This document shows positions 8,851 to 16,930 of a stretch of 63,195 nucleotides of DNA, piece by piece (positions within the stretch are counted from its first letter, which is position 1; the number at the start of each line of letters is the position of its first letter). The notes under the pieces were generated by a model that saw only the letters and a program-made list of their open reading frames with translations, made no database searches and was not told the DNA's origin. A program made the translations under genes and the position numbers. Source of the DNA: Meridianimarinicoccus aquatilis (GTDB lineage: Bacteria > Pseudomonadota > Alphaproteobacteria > Rhodobacterales > Rhodobacteraceae); contig NZ_SMZO01000021.1 in the NCBI RefSeq assembly GCF_004358675.1, positions 1 through 63,195 of the forward strand, in the 5' to 3' direction.

Positions 8851-9591
8851 ATGGCTGGTCACTCCAAATGGGCAAACATCCAGCACCGCAAAGGGCGCCA
8901 AGACGCCGCGCGTTCCAAGCTGTTTTCCAAACTTGCCAAGGAAATAACGGTTGCCGCCAAGATGGGCGACCCTGATCCGGAAAAAAACCCCCGCCTGCGC
9001 CTTTCGGTCAAAGAAGCCAAGTCGAACTCGGTTCCCAAGGATGTCATTGAACGCGCGATCAAAAAGGCCACCGGCGGTGATGCTGAAAACTATGACGAAA
9101 TCCGGTATGAGGGATATGGCCCGGGCGGCGTGGCGGTGATGGTTGAGGCCATGACCGACAACCGAAATCGTACCGCGAGCAACGTTCGGTCAACATTTAC
9201 GAAAAACGGCGGTAATCTGGGGGAAACCGGATCGGTGTCGTTCATGTTCGATCGGAAGGGCGAAATCATCTATCCGGCAAGCGTTGCGGACGTCGATACA
9301 ATGATGGAAGCCGCGATCGAAGCGGGGGCCGAGGACGTTGAAAGTTCCGACGAAGGTCATGTAATCTATACTGCCGACACGGACCTGAACGAGGTGTCGA
9401 CCGCGCTTGAGGCTGCGTTGGGTGAGAGCGAAAGCACCAAGTTAATCTGGCGCCCTCAGACCAGCACCGAGCTGGACCTTGAGACGGCGCAGAAGCTGTT
9501 CAAGTTGATCGACGCTTTGGAAGATGACGACGACGTTCAACATGTCACGGCCAATTTCGAAGTGAGCGACGAGGTGATGGCGGCGTTGTAG
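8851..9591 (+). CDS. YebC/PmpR-family protein (TACO1 family)
   Basis: 246 residues starting [19 protein letters not shown], the canonical N-terminus of the family, with GAAGG ten bases upstream; the 65-codon upstream extension is not used. Further signatures are [34 protein letters not shown] and [23 protein letters not shown]. YebC proteins bind the ribosome and help translation through proline stretches; in some bacteria they were described as transcriptional regulators. Length and domain order (three domains around a cavity) are normal. No neighbour with an evident functional link; an EamA exporter follows on the same strand. Confidence 0.95.
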   Translation: MAGHSKWANIQHRKGRQDAARSKLFSKLAKEITVAAKMGDPDPEKNPRLRLSVKEAKSNSVPKDVIERAIKKATGGDAENYDEIRYEGYGPGGVAVMVEAMTDNRNRTASNVRSTFTKNGGNLGETGSVSFMFDRKGEIIYPASVADVDTMMEAAIEAGAEDVESSDEGHVIYTADTDLNEVSTALEAALGESESTKLIWRPQTSTELDLETAQKLFKLIDALEDDDDVQHVTANFEVSDEVMAAL

Positions 9592-9643
9592 GCCCTTGAC
9601 GCACAAAACTCCTCGTCGGGAAATTTCACCACAGGGCCCTGCG

Positions 9644-10534
9644 ATGTCTGGGCCCTTGGTTGGGCTCGGTTGGATGATGTTGACGGGGCTTTGCTTCGTT
9701 GGGGTGCAAGCCACAGTCAAGGCTATCGGCGACGCGGTACCTCCGTCAGAGGCAGCGTTTTTGCGCTATGCGCTTGGGCTGATATTCGTACTGCCGATGC
9801 TTGGCAAACTGCGCGCTGCCTGTTTGACCCGGCGGGACTGGATGCTTTTTGGGGTGCGCGGGGCGATCCATGGGATCGGTGTGATATTCTGGTTCTATGC
9901 TATGACCCGCATCCCCATCGCAGAAGTGACGGCGATGAACTACCTTGCGCCGGTTGTTGTGACCGTCGGGGCCGCGCTGTTCCTTGGCGAAAGGTTGGCG
10001 TTCCGCCGTATTGCCGCCGTATTGGTTGCGTTGATCGGGGCTTTGATCATCCTGCGGCCGGGTGTTCGGCAGATTGATCCGGGGCATTTCGCGATGCTGG
10101 TGACAGCCGGATCTTTCGGGGCGTCGTATCTCATGGCAAAGTTCCTTTCCAACCGTTTCGGGGCAGAAGTCATCGTGGTGCTCTTGTCGCTTTTTGTGCC
10201 GATCGTCCTGTTGCCATTCGCCGTGTCGGTTTGGGTGACGCCCAGCCCAACAGCCTTGGCCGCGCTACTACTGGTTGCGGCGTTTGCCACTGCGGGACAC
10301 TATACTATGACACTCGCGTTTCGCGCGGCACCGGTATCGGTAACCCAGCCAGCGGTGTTTTTGCAGCTTGTCTGGTCGGTTCTTGTCGGGGTTTTGCTGT
10401 TCGGCGAACCGGTCGATCCCTATGTTGTCACAGGCGGTGGGATCGTTGTCGCGGCGATCAGTTTCATCGCCTGGCGCGAAAGCCGATTGAAGCGTCGCAC
10501 AATTACACCCAACCCACTTCAGACCAAGTCCTGA
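9644..10534 (+). CDS. EamA/DMT-family exporter
   Basis: 296 residues from the ATG reading MSGPLVGLGWMMLTG. A TTG at 9596 would add 16 polar residues; I prefer the ATG because the first membrane helix then starts right at the N-terminus as in relatives. Ten hydrophobic helices form two EamA repeats, the first ending with APVVVTVGAALFLGERLAFRR, the second with QLVWSVLVGVLLFGEPVDPY, both with the conserved Gly-Glu after the helix hairpin. Such permeases export amino acids, nucleotides or other metabolites; substrate unknown. The start lies about 52 bases after yebC. Confidence 0.85.
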   Translation: MSGPLVGLGWMMLTGLCFVGVQATVKAIGDAVPPSEAAFLRYALGLIFVLPMLGKLRAACLTRRDWMLFGVRGAIHGIGVIFWFYAMTRIPIAEVTAMNYLAPVVVTVGAALFLGERLAFRRIAAVLVALIGALIILRPGVRQIDPGHFAMLVTAGSFGASYLMAKFLSNRFGAEVIVVLLSLFVPIVLLPFAVSVWVTPSPTALAALLLVAAFATAGHYTMTLAFRAAPVSVTQPAVFLQLVWSVLVGVLLFGEPVDPYVVTGGGIVVAAISFIAWRESRLKRRTITPNPLQTKS

Positions 10535-10630
10535 TGTCTCTTCGCTGGATTTGATCCGGGTCAATGTTGCCAGCCGATGGACGCGGTAGCGTTTGTTTGA
10601 GAATAAAAAAGATATTCAGGAGAGAGCCAA

Positions 10631-10882
10631 ATGTCTCATGTTCCCCACGAACTTTCCGAGGAATTCCCTCTGAACACCGCCGATCTACAAGAGTTGCGCC
10701 AGGGGAACGCCCATGCAGCGCGGCTGATGGATGAATACCATGAAGTGAACCGCACATTGCACCGGGTGGAAACAAACATCGAACCTATGTCCGACCAAGA
10801 AGCGTTGCGCTTGCGCAAAACACGCATCACCCTGAAGGACGAGTTGGCCCGCATTCTTCGCGAACACGCGGCGGCACACTAA
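10631..10882 (+). CDS. YdcH-family (DUF465) small protein
   Basis: 83 residues. It contains the DUF465 core, with the LMDEYHEVNRTLHRVE helix, then LRLRKTRITLKDELARILR. The protein is almost entirely helical and probably forms a coiled coil; charged residues are balanced. Function of this widespread family is unknown. A good ribosome site (AGGAGAG) is placed eight bases before the ATG. It ends two bases before the end of the convergent ScfR gene. Confidence 0.88.
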   Translation: MSHVPHELSEEFPLNTADLQELRQGNAHAARLMDEYHEVNRTLHRVETNIEPMSDQEALRLRKTRITLKDELARILREHAAAH

Positions 10883-10883
10883 C

Positions 10884-12287
10884 CTATCTTTCGACTTCGT
10901 AGGGCAAAATCCCACGGCGGTTGGCGTCTATCGTCAGCCGCCTTGCGAGTGGGGGCACAGATCGCTGGTGGCAGTCTGGCCGCTCGCATATCCGGCAAGA
11001 GATGCCAATCGGTTCGAACGCGCGGGCATTGCTGGGGTCCATATCGTCGGCATAGACCAGCGCAGCGGCATGCCGCACTTCGCACCCAAGTCCGATGGCA
11101 TAGCGGCGGACCGGGGCGTGAAAACTGCCCCCCGGTTTCGAGACGTCCCGCGCGAGGCACAAGTAGCGTACCCCGTCGGGTGTTTCCGCAAGTTGCCGCA
11201 GGAACCGACCGGGCGTTTCAAACGCCCGGTGCACGTTCCACAAGGGGCAGGCGCCGCCATATCGTGCGAATTGCAAAAGTGTTGCAGAGTGGCGTTTGGT
11301 GATAGTCCCGGCCTGATCCACCCTTACAAAAAAGAACGGGATACCCTTTGCGCCAGTGCGCTGGAGCGTGGAAAGACGGTGCGCGACCTGTTCTATGCTG
11401 GCCCCAAAATGATCGCTCATGCGTTCTAGGTCGTGACGCGTGTCTTGGGCGGCGGCCAGGAATTGCTCATAGGGGAGCAGCGCGGCGCCCGCGAAGTAGT
11501 TGGCCATTCCGATACGGGCGATGTCCCGGGCCTGCGCGGTTTGAAAGCGTGCCAGATCCAGCGTCGCTTCGATCAGATCGGTGTGGCACAGCAGGGCGAC
11601 CTGATGAAGCAACTGGAAGGCCACTGTGGCTGGCGCGGCTCTGTTCGACAGTGTGAGTGTTCTACTCTCTGCGTCGTAGTGGCGAAGCCCTGCGCTTTCA
11701 TCAAATCGCAAGCGCACACCGATCCTGTCCAGCGCTGCTTCGGCGCGTGCCCGCAAACTGATCGTGTCAGCGCCTGTGGAAAAGCGTTCCGCCGCGCGGT
11801 CGACGGCGTCAATGTAGTTGTTGCAGTAGTGAAAAAAATCCCTGACTTCTTCCCAAGGTGACGCAAGGCCGGGGCCTTGTCCGCCACGGCCCAATGCCTC
11901 GTCCAGCGATGCGAGCCGTTCATGCGTTTGCCGGTAGGCTCTGTGCAGTTCGAGAAACGCATGGGTCAGGGCAGGGGCGTTGGACGCGGCCAGCCGTAGA
12001 TCTGCCAATGGCGGGGCTGCATCCCCGAACAACGGGTCGGCCAGAGCCTCCCGCATGTCGGAAACCAACCGCTCTGTTTCTCCAGTGGAAAGTTCGGTGA
12101 CATCAATGCCGAATTCCTGGGCCAGACCAAGAACAACCCCGGCCGAAACAGGTCGGTTGTTATTTTCCATCTGGTTCAAGTATGGCAGGGAAACCCCTAA
12201 TTTTGAAGCAAATTCCTTTTGAGAAAGGTCAAGTTTGCGGCGCATGTCGCGCAGCTTTGCACCGGCATAGAGTTTCTGTTTGGCCAT
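10884..12287 (-). CDS. Short-chain fatty acyl-CoA responsive regulator (ScfR/PccR type)
   Basis: 467 residues. Two adjacent ATG codons are available (12290 and 12287); AGGAG seven bases away favours the second. N-terminal XRE helix-turn-helix (residues 8-65, with LDLSQKEFASKLGVSLPYLNQ), an ImmA/IrrE-like middle domain in which the usual HExxH is not conserved (QLLHQVALL), and a C-terminal cysteine-containing DUF2083-like domain (ISCRICERPDCHQRSVPP). This is the architecture of the ScfR family; the Rhodobacter member PccR senses propionyl-CoA and activates the propionyl-CoA carboxylase genes. The position beside pccB supports the same role here. It lies 56 bases downstream of the MFS gene on the same strand and may be co-transcribed with it. 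Confidence 0.9.
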   Translation of the reverse strand: MAKQKLYAGAKLRDMRRKLDLSQKEFASKLGVSLPYLNQMENNNRPVSAGVVLGLAQEFGIDVTELSTGETERLVSDMREALADPLFGDAAPPLADLRLAASNAPALTHAFLELHRAYRQTHERLASLDEALGRGGQGPGLASPWEEVRDFFHYCNNYIDAVDRAAERFSTGADTISLRARAEAALDRIGVRLRFDESAGLRHYDAESRTLTLSNRAAPATVAFQLLHQVALLCHTDLIEATLDLARFQTAQARDIARIGMANYFAGAALLPYEQFLAAAQDTRHDLERMSDHFGASIEQVAHRLSTLQRTGAKGIPFFFVRVDQAGTITKRHSATLLQFARYGGACPLWNVHRAFETPGRFLRQLAETPDGVRYLCLARDVSKPGGSFHAPVRRYAIGLGCEVRHAAALVYADDMDPSNARAFEPIGISCRICERPDCHQRSVPPLARRLTIDANRRGILPYEVER

Positions 12288-12346
12288 CATCCGACTCCTG
12301 ATGCGCGACTCTAGGCGCGCCGCATGCCCTGCTGCAAGGGGCCGCG

Positions 12347-13573
12347 TCAGTCGCCGTGACCAAGACCCAACTGGCGTTCACGCCAGAGCACGACGCATAT
12401 GGCGCCTATGGCAAGGCAAGACGTGATGAACATCATCCACAGCAGTGGGAAAGCGCCTGCGCCCGGCACCAGCAATGCTGCGGCCAGGGCCGAAAGTGCC
12501 GCCCCGCCGCCGATCATCATCGCGCCGCCAAGCCCAGAGGCCGTGCCAGCCAGGCGCGGCCTGACCGACAGCATTCCGGCTGTCGCATTGGGAAGGACAA
12601 GCCCGTTCCCTAGGCCCACAAAGATCATAAACCCAAAGAAGACCCAGACAGTTTCAAGCCCGATAAGAAACAAGCTGAGCGACACAAGTAGCCCAAGACT
12701 GGAAAGACACGTCCCGGTCACAATCATCAGATTGATCCCGTACCGTACCGAGTAGGCTCCGGAAATGGCGTTGCCGACCATGTAACCCACCGCGGGCGCG
12801 CCAAAGAACAGGCCAAGCTGCGCGGGGGAGAGCCCGAACACCTCTGACCCGACATATGGGGCTCCACCGAGATAGGCGAAGAATGCGCCCGACGCGAAGG
12901 TGGCTGACATGTTGTAGCCCCAAAACCGCGGTGAAGTGAGCAGTTCGGGCGCTTCCCGCATCTGTTCGCCCAGTGTCTGATCCGGCGTGCGGGCGGTTTC
13001 CCCTAAATCGGTCCAAACCAGCCACATGACGGCACAGCCAAGCACGATCAAAAGAACGAAATTTGACTGCCATCCAAACGCTTCATCCAGAAGGCCCCCG
13101 ATCACGGGCGAGATCATCGGCACAAGCGCCATTCCCATGGTCACGTAACCAATCATGGAGGCTGCTTGATCCTGCGGGACCATGTCGCGCACGATCGCCC
13201 GGCTTAGGACCATTCCCGCCACAACGGCCGATTGGCCCATCCGAAGAAGCAAGAAAATCTCTACGGTCGGGGCGAAAAGAATGCCGATTGTGAACAGAAT
13301 GAACAGAGCAAAAGCGCCAAGCAAAACGGGGCGTCGCCCCAACCTGTCCGACAGGGGGCCGATAAAGATTTGCAAGATCGCGTTCACCGCCAGATACAAG
13401 GTCACAGACAATTGCAGGACCCTGTAGTCAGAGTCGAAATGCGTGGCCATGCTGGGCAGCGATGGCAGAAATATGTTCATGGTCGCTGCCGAAAGGCCTG
13501 CGAGCAGAACGAGTGTGACAATGTGTGGCGGGGTGGTCCGGTCGAGAAACCTGACAAGCGGCGGGTGTTGCAT
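12347..13573 (-). CDS. Bcr/CflA-type MFS drug exporter
   Basis: 408 residues from the ATG at 13573; a TTG two codons upstream is the alternative. Twelve hydrophobic helices. The MFS loop signature GPLSDRLGRRPVLLG (about residues 78-92) and the 12-TMS Bcr/CflA pattern DMVPQDQAASMIGYVTMGMALVPMISPVIGG are clear. Relatives export bicyclomycin, sulfonamides, chloramphenicol or, in some cases, cysteine; substrate here is unknown. It is the first gene of the minus-strand unit ending in the ScfR regulator and diverges from pccB, so both promoters share the region 13574-13762. Confidence 0.88.
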   Translation of the reverse strand: MQHPPLVRFLDRTTPPHIVTLVLLAGLSAATMNIFLPSLPSMATHFDSDYRVLQLSVTLYLAVNAILQIFIGPLSDRLGRRPVLLGAFALFILFTIGILFAPTVEIFLLLRMGQSAVVAGMVLSRAIVRDMVPQDQAASMIGYVTMGMALVPMISPVIGGLLDEAFGWQSNFVLLIVLGCAVMWLVWTDLGETARTPDQTLGEQMREAPELLTSPRFWGYNMSATFASGAFFAYLGGAPYVGSEVFGLSPAQLGLFFGAPAVGYMVGNAISGAYSVRYGINLMIVTGTCLSSLGLLVSLSLFLIGLETVWVFFGFMIFVGLGNGLVLPNATAGMLSVRPRLAGTASGLGGAMMIGGGAALSALAAALLVPGAGAFPLLWMMFITSCLAIGAICVVLWRERQLGLGHGD

Positions 13574-13609
13574 TCTCAATCGCTACGCCTCGGCCGCTGT
13601 TTTGTCTAT

Positions 13610-13624
13610 GCACACAAGGTGTGC
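13610..13624. promoter_or_regulatory. Palindrome in the MFS/pccB divergent promoter region
   Basis: Perfect inverted repeat GCACAC-AAG-GTGTGC, 37 bases upstream of the MFS start codon. Its size fits a dimeric repressor site for the MFS/ScfR transcription unit. The cognate protein is unknown. Confidence 0.4.
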
Positions 13625-13644
13625 GGGCATCCATAAGGCGATTA

Positions 13645-13694
13645 TTAGCAATTTTGCAATTTGCTAAAAGCACATGTCGGAGTTATTGCAAATA
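13645..13694. promoter_or_regulatory. Candidate ScfR operator upstream of pccB
   Basis: An AT-rich cluster carries four TTGCAA-like cores: TAGCAA at 13646, TTGCAA at 13654, TTGCTA at 13661 and TTGCAA at 13686. The outer members of the first three form an inverted repeat TTAGCAA (13645-13651) / TTGCTAA (13661-13667) centred on the middle one. Known sites of the Rhodobacter ScfR regulator PccR are made of TTTGCAAA units, so this is the expected place and motif for control of pccB, whose start codon is 70 bases downstream. Spacing differs from the published arrangement as I remember it. Confidence 0.55.
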
Positions 13695-13762
13695 TTCTCG
13701 AAAGCACTTCCCGTACGGGAATCCGGGCGCTAAGGTTCCGGCAAAACAAGGGAATCCAGCCA

Positions 13763-15295
13763 ATGAAAGACATCCTCAACGAACTGGAAACGCGCCGCGC
13801 AGACGCGCATCTGGGGGGCGGTGAGCGCCGGATCGAAGCGCAGCATGCGAAGGGCAAGCTTACAGCACGAGAGCGGATCGACCTGTTGCTTGATGATGGG
13901 TCTTTCGAAGAATTCGACATGTACGTTGCCCACCGTTGTACTGATTTCGGCATGCAAGAGCAGCGCCCGCATGGTGATGGCGTGGTTACAGGCTGGGGCA
14001 CGATCAACGGGCGCCAAGTATATGTGTTTTCGCAGGACTTCACGGTTCTTGGCGGGTCGGTTTCGGAAACGCATGCCAAGAAGATCTGCAAGATCATGGA
14101 TATGGCGATGCAGAACGGTGCCCCAGTGATCGGGTTGAACGATTCAGGTGGTGCCCGCATTCAAGAAGGGGTGGATAGTCTTGCCGCTTATGGCGAGGTA
14201 TTCCAGCGCAACATCATGGCCTCTGGCGTGATCCCGCAGATCAGTGTGATCATGGGGCCCTGCGCTGGTGGGGCTGTGTACAGCCCTGCAATGACGGATT
14301 TCATTTTCATGGTCCGGGACAGCTCCTATATGTTTGTGACGGGTCCTGACGTGGTCAAGACCGTGACAAACGAAGTGGTTACAGCCGAGGAGTTGGGGGG
14401 CGCGAGCACCCACACCCGTAAGTCATCTGTCGCGGATGGTGCTTTTGAAAACGACGTTGAAACACTGACAGAAGTGCGCCGTTTAGTTGATTTTCTGCCG
14501 CAGAACAACACATCCAAGCCTCCTGTGCGCCCGTTCTTTGATGAACCCGACCGGCTTGAAGCAAGCCTTGATACGCTGATCCCGGATAATCCGAATACGC
14601 CCTATGACATGAAAGAGCTGATCCTGAAGCTCGCGGATGAGGGGGACTTCTATGAAATCCAGCAGGATTTCGCGAAGAACATCATCACCGGGTTTGTTCG
14701 GATTGAAGGCCGCACCGTGGGTGTCGTTGCGAACCAGCCCATGGTTCTTGCAGGTTGTGTTGATATCGACAGTTCGCGTAAGGCGGCTCGCTTTGTGCGC
14801 TTTTGCGATTGCTTCGAAATCCCGATCCTGACGCTCGTGGATGTTCCGGGCTTCTTGCCCGGTACGGGGCAGGAATACGGCGGCGTTATCAAGCATGGCG
14901 CGAAACTCCTTTTTGCCTATGGCGAGGCAACTGTGCCCAAAGTCACCGTGATCACCCGCAAGGCGTATGGCGGGGCCTATGACGTGATGTCGTCCAAGCA
15001 CCTGCGCGGCGACTTCAACTATGCCTGGCCCACTGCCGAAATTGCGGTGATGGGGGCGAAAGGCGCGACCGAAATCCTTTATCGTTCTGAACTGGGGGAT
15101 CCCGAAAAGATCGCTGCACGCACCAAAGACTATGAACAGCGGTTCGCCAATCCGTTCGTCGCGGCCGAGCGCGGCTTTATTGATGAAGTGATCATGCCAC
15201 ATTCAACGCGCAAACGGGTCGCGCGTGCGTTTGCCAGCCTGCGCAACAAGTCGCTCAAGAACCCTTGGAAAAAGCACGACAACATTCCGCTGTAA
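13763..15295 (+). CDS. pccB: Propionyl-CoA carboxylase beta (carboxyltransferase) subunit
   Basis: 510 residues starting [16 protein letters not shown], with AAGGGA nine bases upstream; the 34 upstream codons overlap the operator region and are not used. PccB transfers the carboxyl group from biotin (on PccA) to propionyl-CoA, giving (S)-methylmalonyl-CoA. The two oxyanion-hole crotonase-fold motifs are present: [18 protein letters not shown] followed by [13 protein letters not shown] in the N-half, and [22 protein letters not shown] with [15 protein letters not shown] in the C-half. Length is the family norm. It heads a series pccB, ridA-like, two small genes, pccA, and mutase gene on the plus strand. 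Confidence 0.97.
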   Translation: MKDILNELETRRADAHLGGGERRIEAQHAKGKLTARERIDLLLDDGSFEEFDMYVAHRCTDFGMQEQRPHGDGVVTGWGTINGRQVYVFSQDFTVLGGSVSETHAKKICKIMDMAMQNGAPVIGLNDSGGARIQEGVDSLAAYGEVFQRNIMASGVIPQISVIMGPCAGGAVYSPAMTDFIFMVRDSSYMFVTGPDVVKTVTNEVVTAEELGGASTHTRKSSVADGAFENDVETLTEVRRLVDFLPQNNTSKPPVRPFFDEPDRLEASLDTLIPDNPNTPYDMKELILKLADEGDFYEIQQDFAKNIITGFVRIEGRTVGVVANQPMVLAGCVDIDSSRKAARFVRFCDCFEIPILTLVDVPGFLPGTGQEYGGVIKHGAKLLFAYGEATVPKVTVITRKAYGGAYDVMSSKHLRGDFNYAWPTAEIAVMGAKGATEILYRSELGDPEKIAARTKDYEQRFANPFVAAERGFIDEVIMPHSTRKRVARAFASLRNKSLKNPWKKHDNIPL

Positions 15296-15401
15296 TCGGA
15301 AAATTTGCAGTCGCATTGCGGCTGGATCGTGTATGGCAGGCAGCGGCGTAGGACAAAGTCCACTGCGCCGTTGCCCCATATTTCCGAAGAGTTGAGGTCC
15401 G

Positions 15402-15791
15402 ATGCCCGAGTTTCACTTTGTTCCCACTGCGCCCACGCCTGTTGGCCCCTTCTGTCACGCGGCTGAAGCGGACGGTTGGGTGACGCTGACTGGTCAGATG
15501 CCAACCTTTCCCGGCGCACCCGATGCGCCGTTGCCCGAAGGCGTCGAAGCGCAGGCAGAACGCGTGATGGAAAACCTGAAACTGGTTCTTGAAGGCTTGG
15601 GTTTGACCTTGGCGGATGTCGTTCAGTGCCGGTGCTATCTTTCCGAATTCAAACGCGACTTCGATGCGTTTAACGCTGTTTACATGCGGTATTTTCCCAA
15701 AGGCGCACGACCCGCGCGGACAACGATTGGCGTCACGGCTTTGGCCGTAGATGCCTTGGTCGAGGTTGATATGCTGGCGGTGCGACCATGA
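15402..15791 (+). CDS. RidA-family protein
   Basis: 129 residues. The Rid fold is recognised by TPVGPFCHA at the N-terminus, VTLTGQMPTFPG, the helix ERVMENLKLVLEGLGL, and the active-site arginine in GARPARTTIGVTALA. RidA proteins hydrolyse reactive enamine/imine intermediates produced by PLP enzymes. The family is broad and a more specific role inside the propionyl-CoA region (for instance repair of a reactive intermediate) is only a guess. Its stop codon overlaps the start of the following gene by the ATGA arrangement at 15788-15791, showing coupling. Confidence 0.88.
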   Translation: MPEFHFVPTAPTPVGPFCHAAEADGWVTLTGQMPTFPGAPDAPLPEGVEAQAERVMENLKLVLEGLGLTLADVVQCRCYLSEFKRDFDAFNAVYMRYFPKGARPARTTIGVTALAVDALVEVDMLAVRP

Positions 15792-16129
15792 AAAAGAACG
15801 CATGGCACATCGTTCATGACAACAGCGTCATGACCTTGTCACGCAGATTGCCCGCACGGTTTGATCTGTGCGCTGAAACCACTCTGCCGCTGTTGCGCCG
15901 CAGGGCATTGGCGCATGAGGTCCGCAAGGATGTTTGGCGTCTACTCAAAGATTTGCGCGGCTTTGCACCGGCGGTTGAAGTTGCCCAAACAGCAGATGGT
16001 TTGCGCGTGCGGGCAGGCGGTGCAGTTGATGGGCCTGTCCCCTGCGTGGCGCGGACCCGTTTAACTGATCTGCTCGACAGTACGGCGCACCGGGCGCGCT
16101 GGTGTCGTCATGCGAGGGTCGCGTCATGA
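15788..16129 (+). CDS. Conserved small protein of unknown function in the pcc locus (1)
   Basis: 113 residues, basic, rich in arginine. It starts MKKNAWHIVHDNSVMT within the ridA-like stop codon, and its own stop overlaps the next start (ATGA, 16126-16129), so three genes are chained by four-base overlaps. No signal peptide or membrane segment. Visible features are a LRRRALAHEVRKDVWRLL helix, a central RGFAPAVEVAQTADGLRVRAGG that could be a beta-hairpin, and a C-terminal half with two cysteines. I do not recognise a family. The tight coupling argues that it is a real gene acting with its neighbours. Confidence 0.7.
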   Translation: MKKNAWHIVHDNSVMTLSRRLPARFDLCAETTLPLLRRRALAHEVRKDVWRLLKDLRGFAPAVEVAQTADGLRVRAGGAVDGPVPCVARTRLTDLLDSTAHRARWCRHARVAS

Positions 16130-16491
16130 TAAAACATCGGGGTTTTCCAGGCCGACTTCCGGGTACGGACTATCAGTTCACAATCCGCCGCGACAACAAA
16201 GGCGGCGTCACACCTTTGACGCGGCGCGAACGCTATGCGGATCGTAAGCCAGCGGATCGGCGCGCTGATACCGGTTTCATCGCGGCCCTTTGGATGTATT
16301 TCGGGGACCAACCGTTTGAGCGCGGCAATCTTGATGCTGGACGGCTCAGTTGGGTGTTTGGCCGCGAAGTGGTTCCGGCGGAAGACCCGTTTGACCCGGC
16401 AAGCTATGAGGCCTTGCTGCGGGTTGACGAAGCCGAGGCGCGCGCAAGTTTTCCAGCGGCCTTTGATAACCCGGACTGGGAGCAACGTTGA
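16126..16491 (+). CDS. Conserved small protein of unknown function in the pcc locus (2)
   Basis: 121 residues starting MIKHRGFPGRLPGTDYQ inside the previous stop codon. Cytoplasmic, no cysteines, many Arg and Asp residues. The first 40 residues are basic and glycine/proline-rich (possibly disordered), the rest, from ADTGFIAALWMYFGDQPFERG onward, looks folded and ends with an acidic helix RVDEAEARASFPAAF. I know no characterised family. It is the last of the three coupled genes after pccB; a 440-base gap with strong secondary structure separates it from pccA. Confidence 0.7.
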   Translation: MIKHRGFPGRLPGTDYQFTIRRDNKGGVTPLTRRERYADRKPADRRADTGFIAALWMYFGDQPFERGNLDAGRLSWVFGREVVPAEDPFDPASYEALLRVDEAEARASFPAAFDNPDWEQR

Positions 16492-16613
16492 TGAACGCGG
16501 CCCCAACACATGACTTGCGAACCGTACACGCCGATATATTGGCGGGTCAGGCTTGTATGGGGCATTTAGCCAACCTGAGTGCGAGCAATTGTGTTCGGAG
16601 TGAGCGGATTTTT

Positions 16614-16628
16614 GCCTATTTTATAGGC
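16614..16628. repeat. Palindrome in pccA leader region
   Basis: Perfect inverted repeat GCCTAT-TTT-ATAGGC. It is preceded by a T-rich stretch and partly overlaps GGCGCGCC. On RNA it forms a short stem; on DNA it could be a protein site. Confidence 0.45.
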
Positions 16629-16716
16629 GCGCCAAGCCTAAGACTTGCGCCACGCCCGGATTCGGCCCCTATTGCGGCTGTGAACTTTCACACCTCGCGT
16701 GCGAAGGCAGTAACGA

Positions 16717-16760
16717 GTTTCGGAGTTCCCCGCTCCTGTTCGGGGACCATTTTCCGAAAC
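16717..16760 (+). promoter_or_regulatory. Nested hairpin in the pccA leader
   Basis: Outer perfect stem GTTTCGGA (16717-16724) / TCCGAAAC (16753-16760); inner perfect stem TCCCCG (16727-16732) / CGGGGA (16741-16746) with an eight-base loop. The hairpin ends 170 bases before the GTG of pccA. No long T run follows, so it is not a classic terminator; a leader attenuator, processing site or small RNA are possibilities. Confidence 0.5.
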
Positions 16761-16930
16761 AGCCTTTTGCCGCAGCAAGGCTTAACTCCTCTCAAAAGAT
16801 ACCGCTACCGACCGCGCAGTGCACGCCGTGCGCCTGCGTGTGCGTGCGGACATTTCCACAGCTCATATACACAGGCCGGAGCCGGGCACGTTGCCCGAAT
16901 ACCGTGCCGCGACCACGAAAGGGACAGGCC

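Larger units (their letters stand above)
16492..16930 (+). other. Long leader region before pccA
   Basis: No convincing gene. The frame 16488-16949 stays open but its product is Ser/Pro/Arg/Cys-rich, has no family resemblance and runs across perfect hairpins. The region holds a GCCTAT-TTT-ATAGGC palindrome (16614-16628) and a large nested hairpin (16717-16760), so it probably contains the promoter and an untranslated leader of pccA. Confidence 0.6.

Noticed and set aside
9596-9643. TTG start adding 16 residues to the EamA exporter
   Set aside because: Adds a polar, proline-rich stretch before the first helix; ATG at 9644 fits the family better, though not proven.
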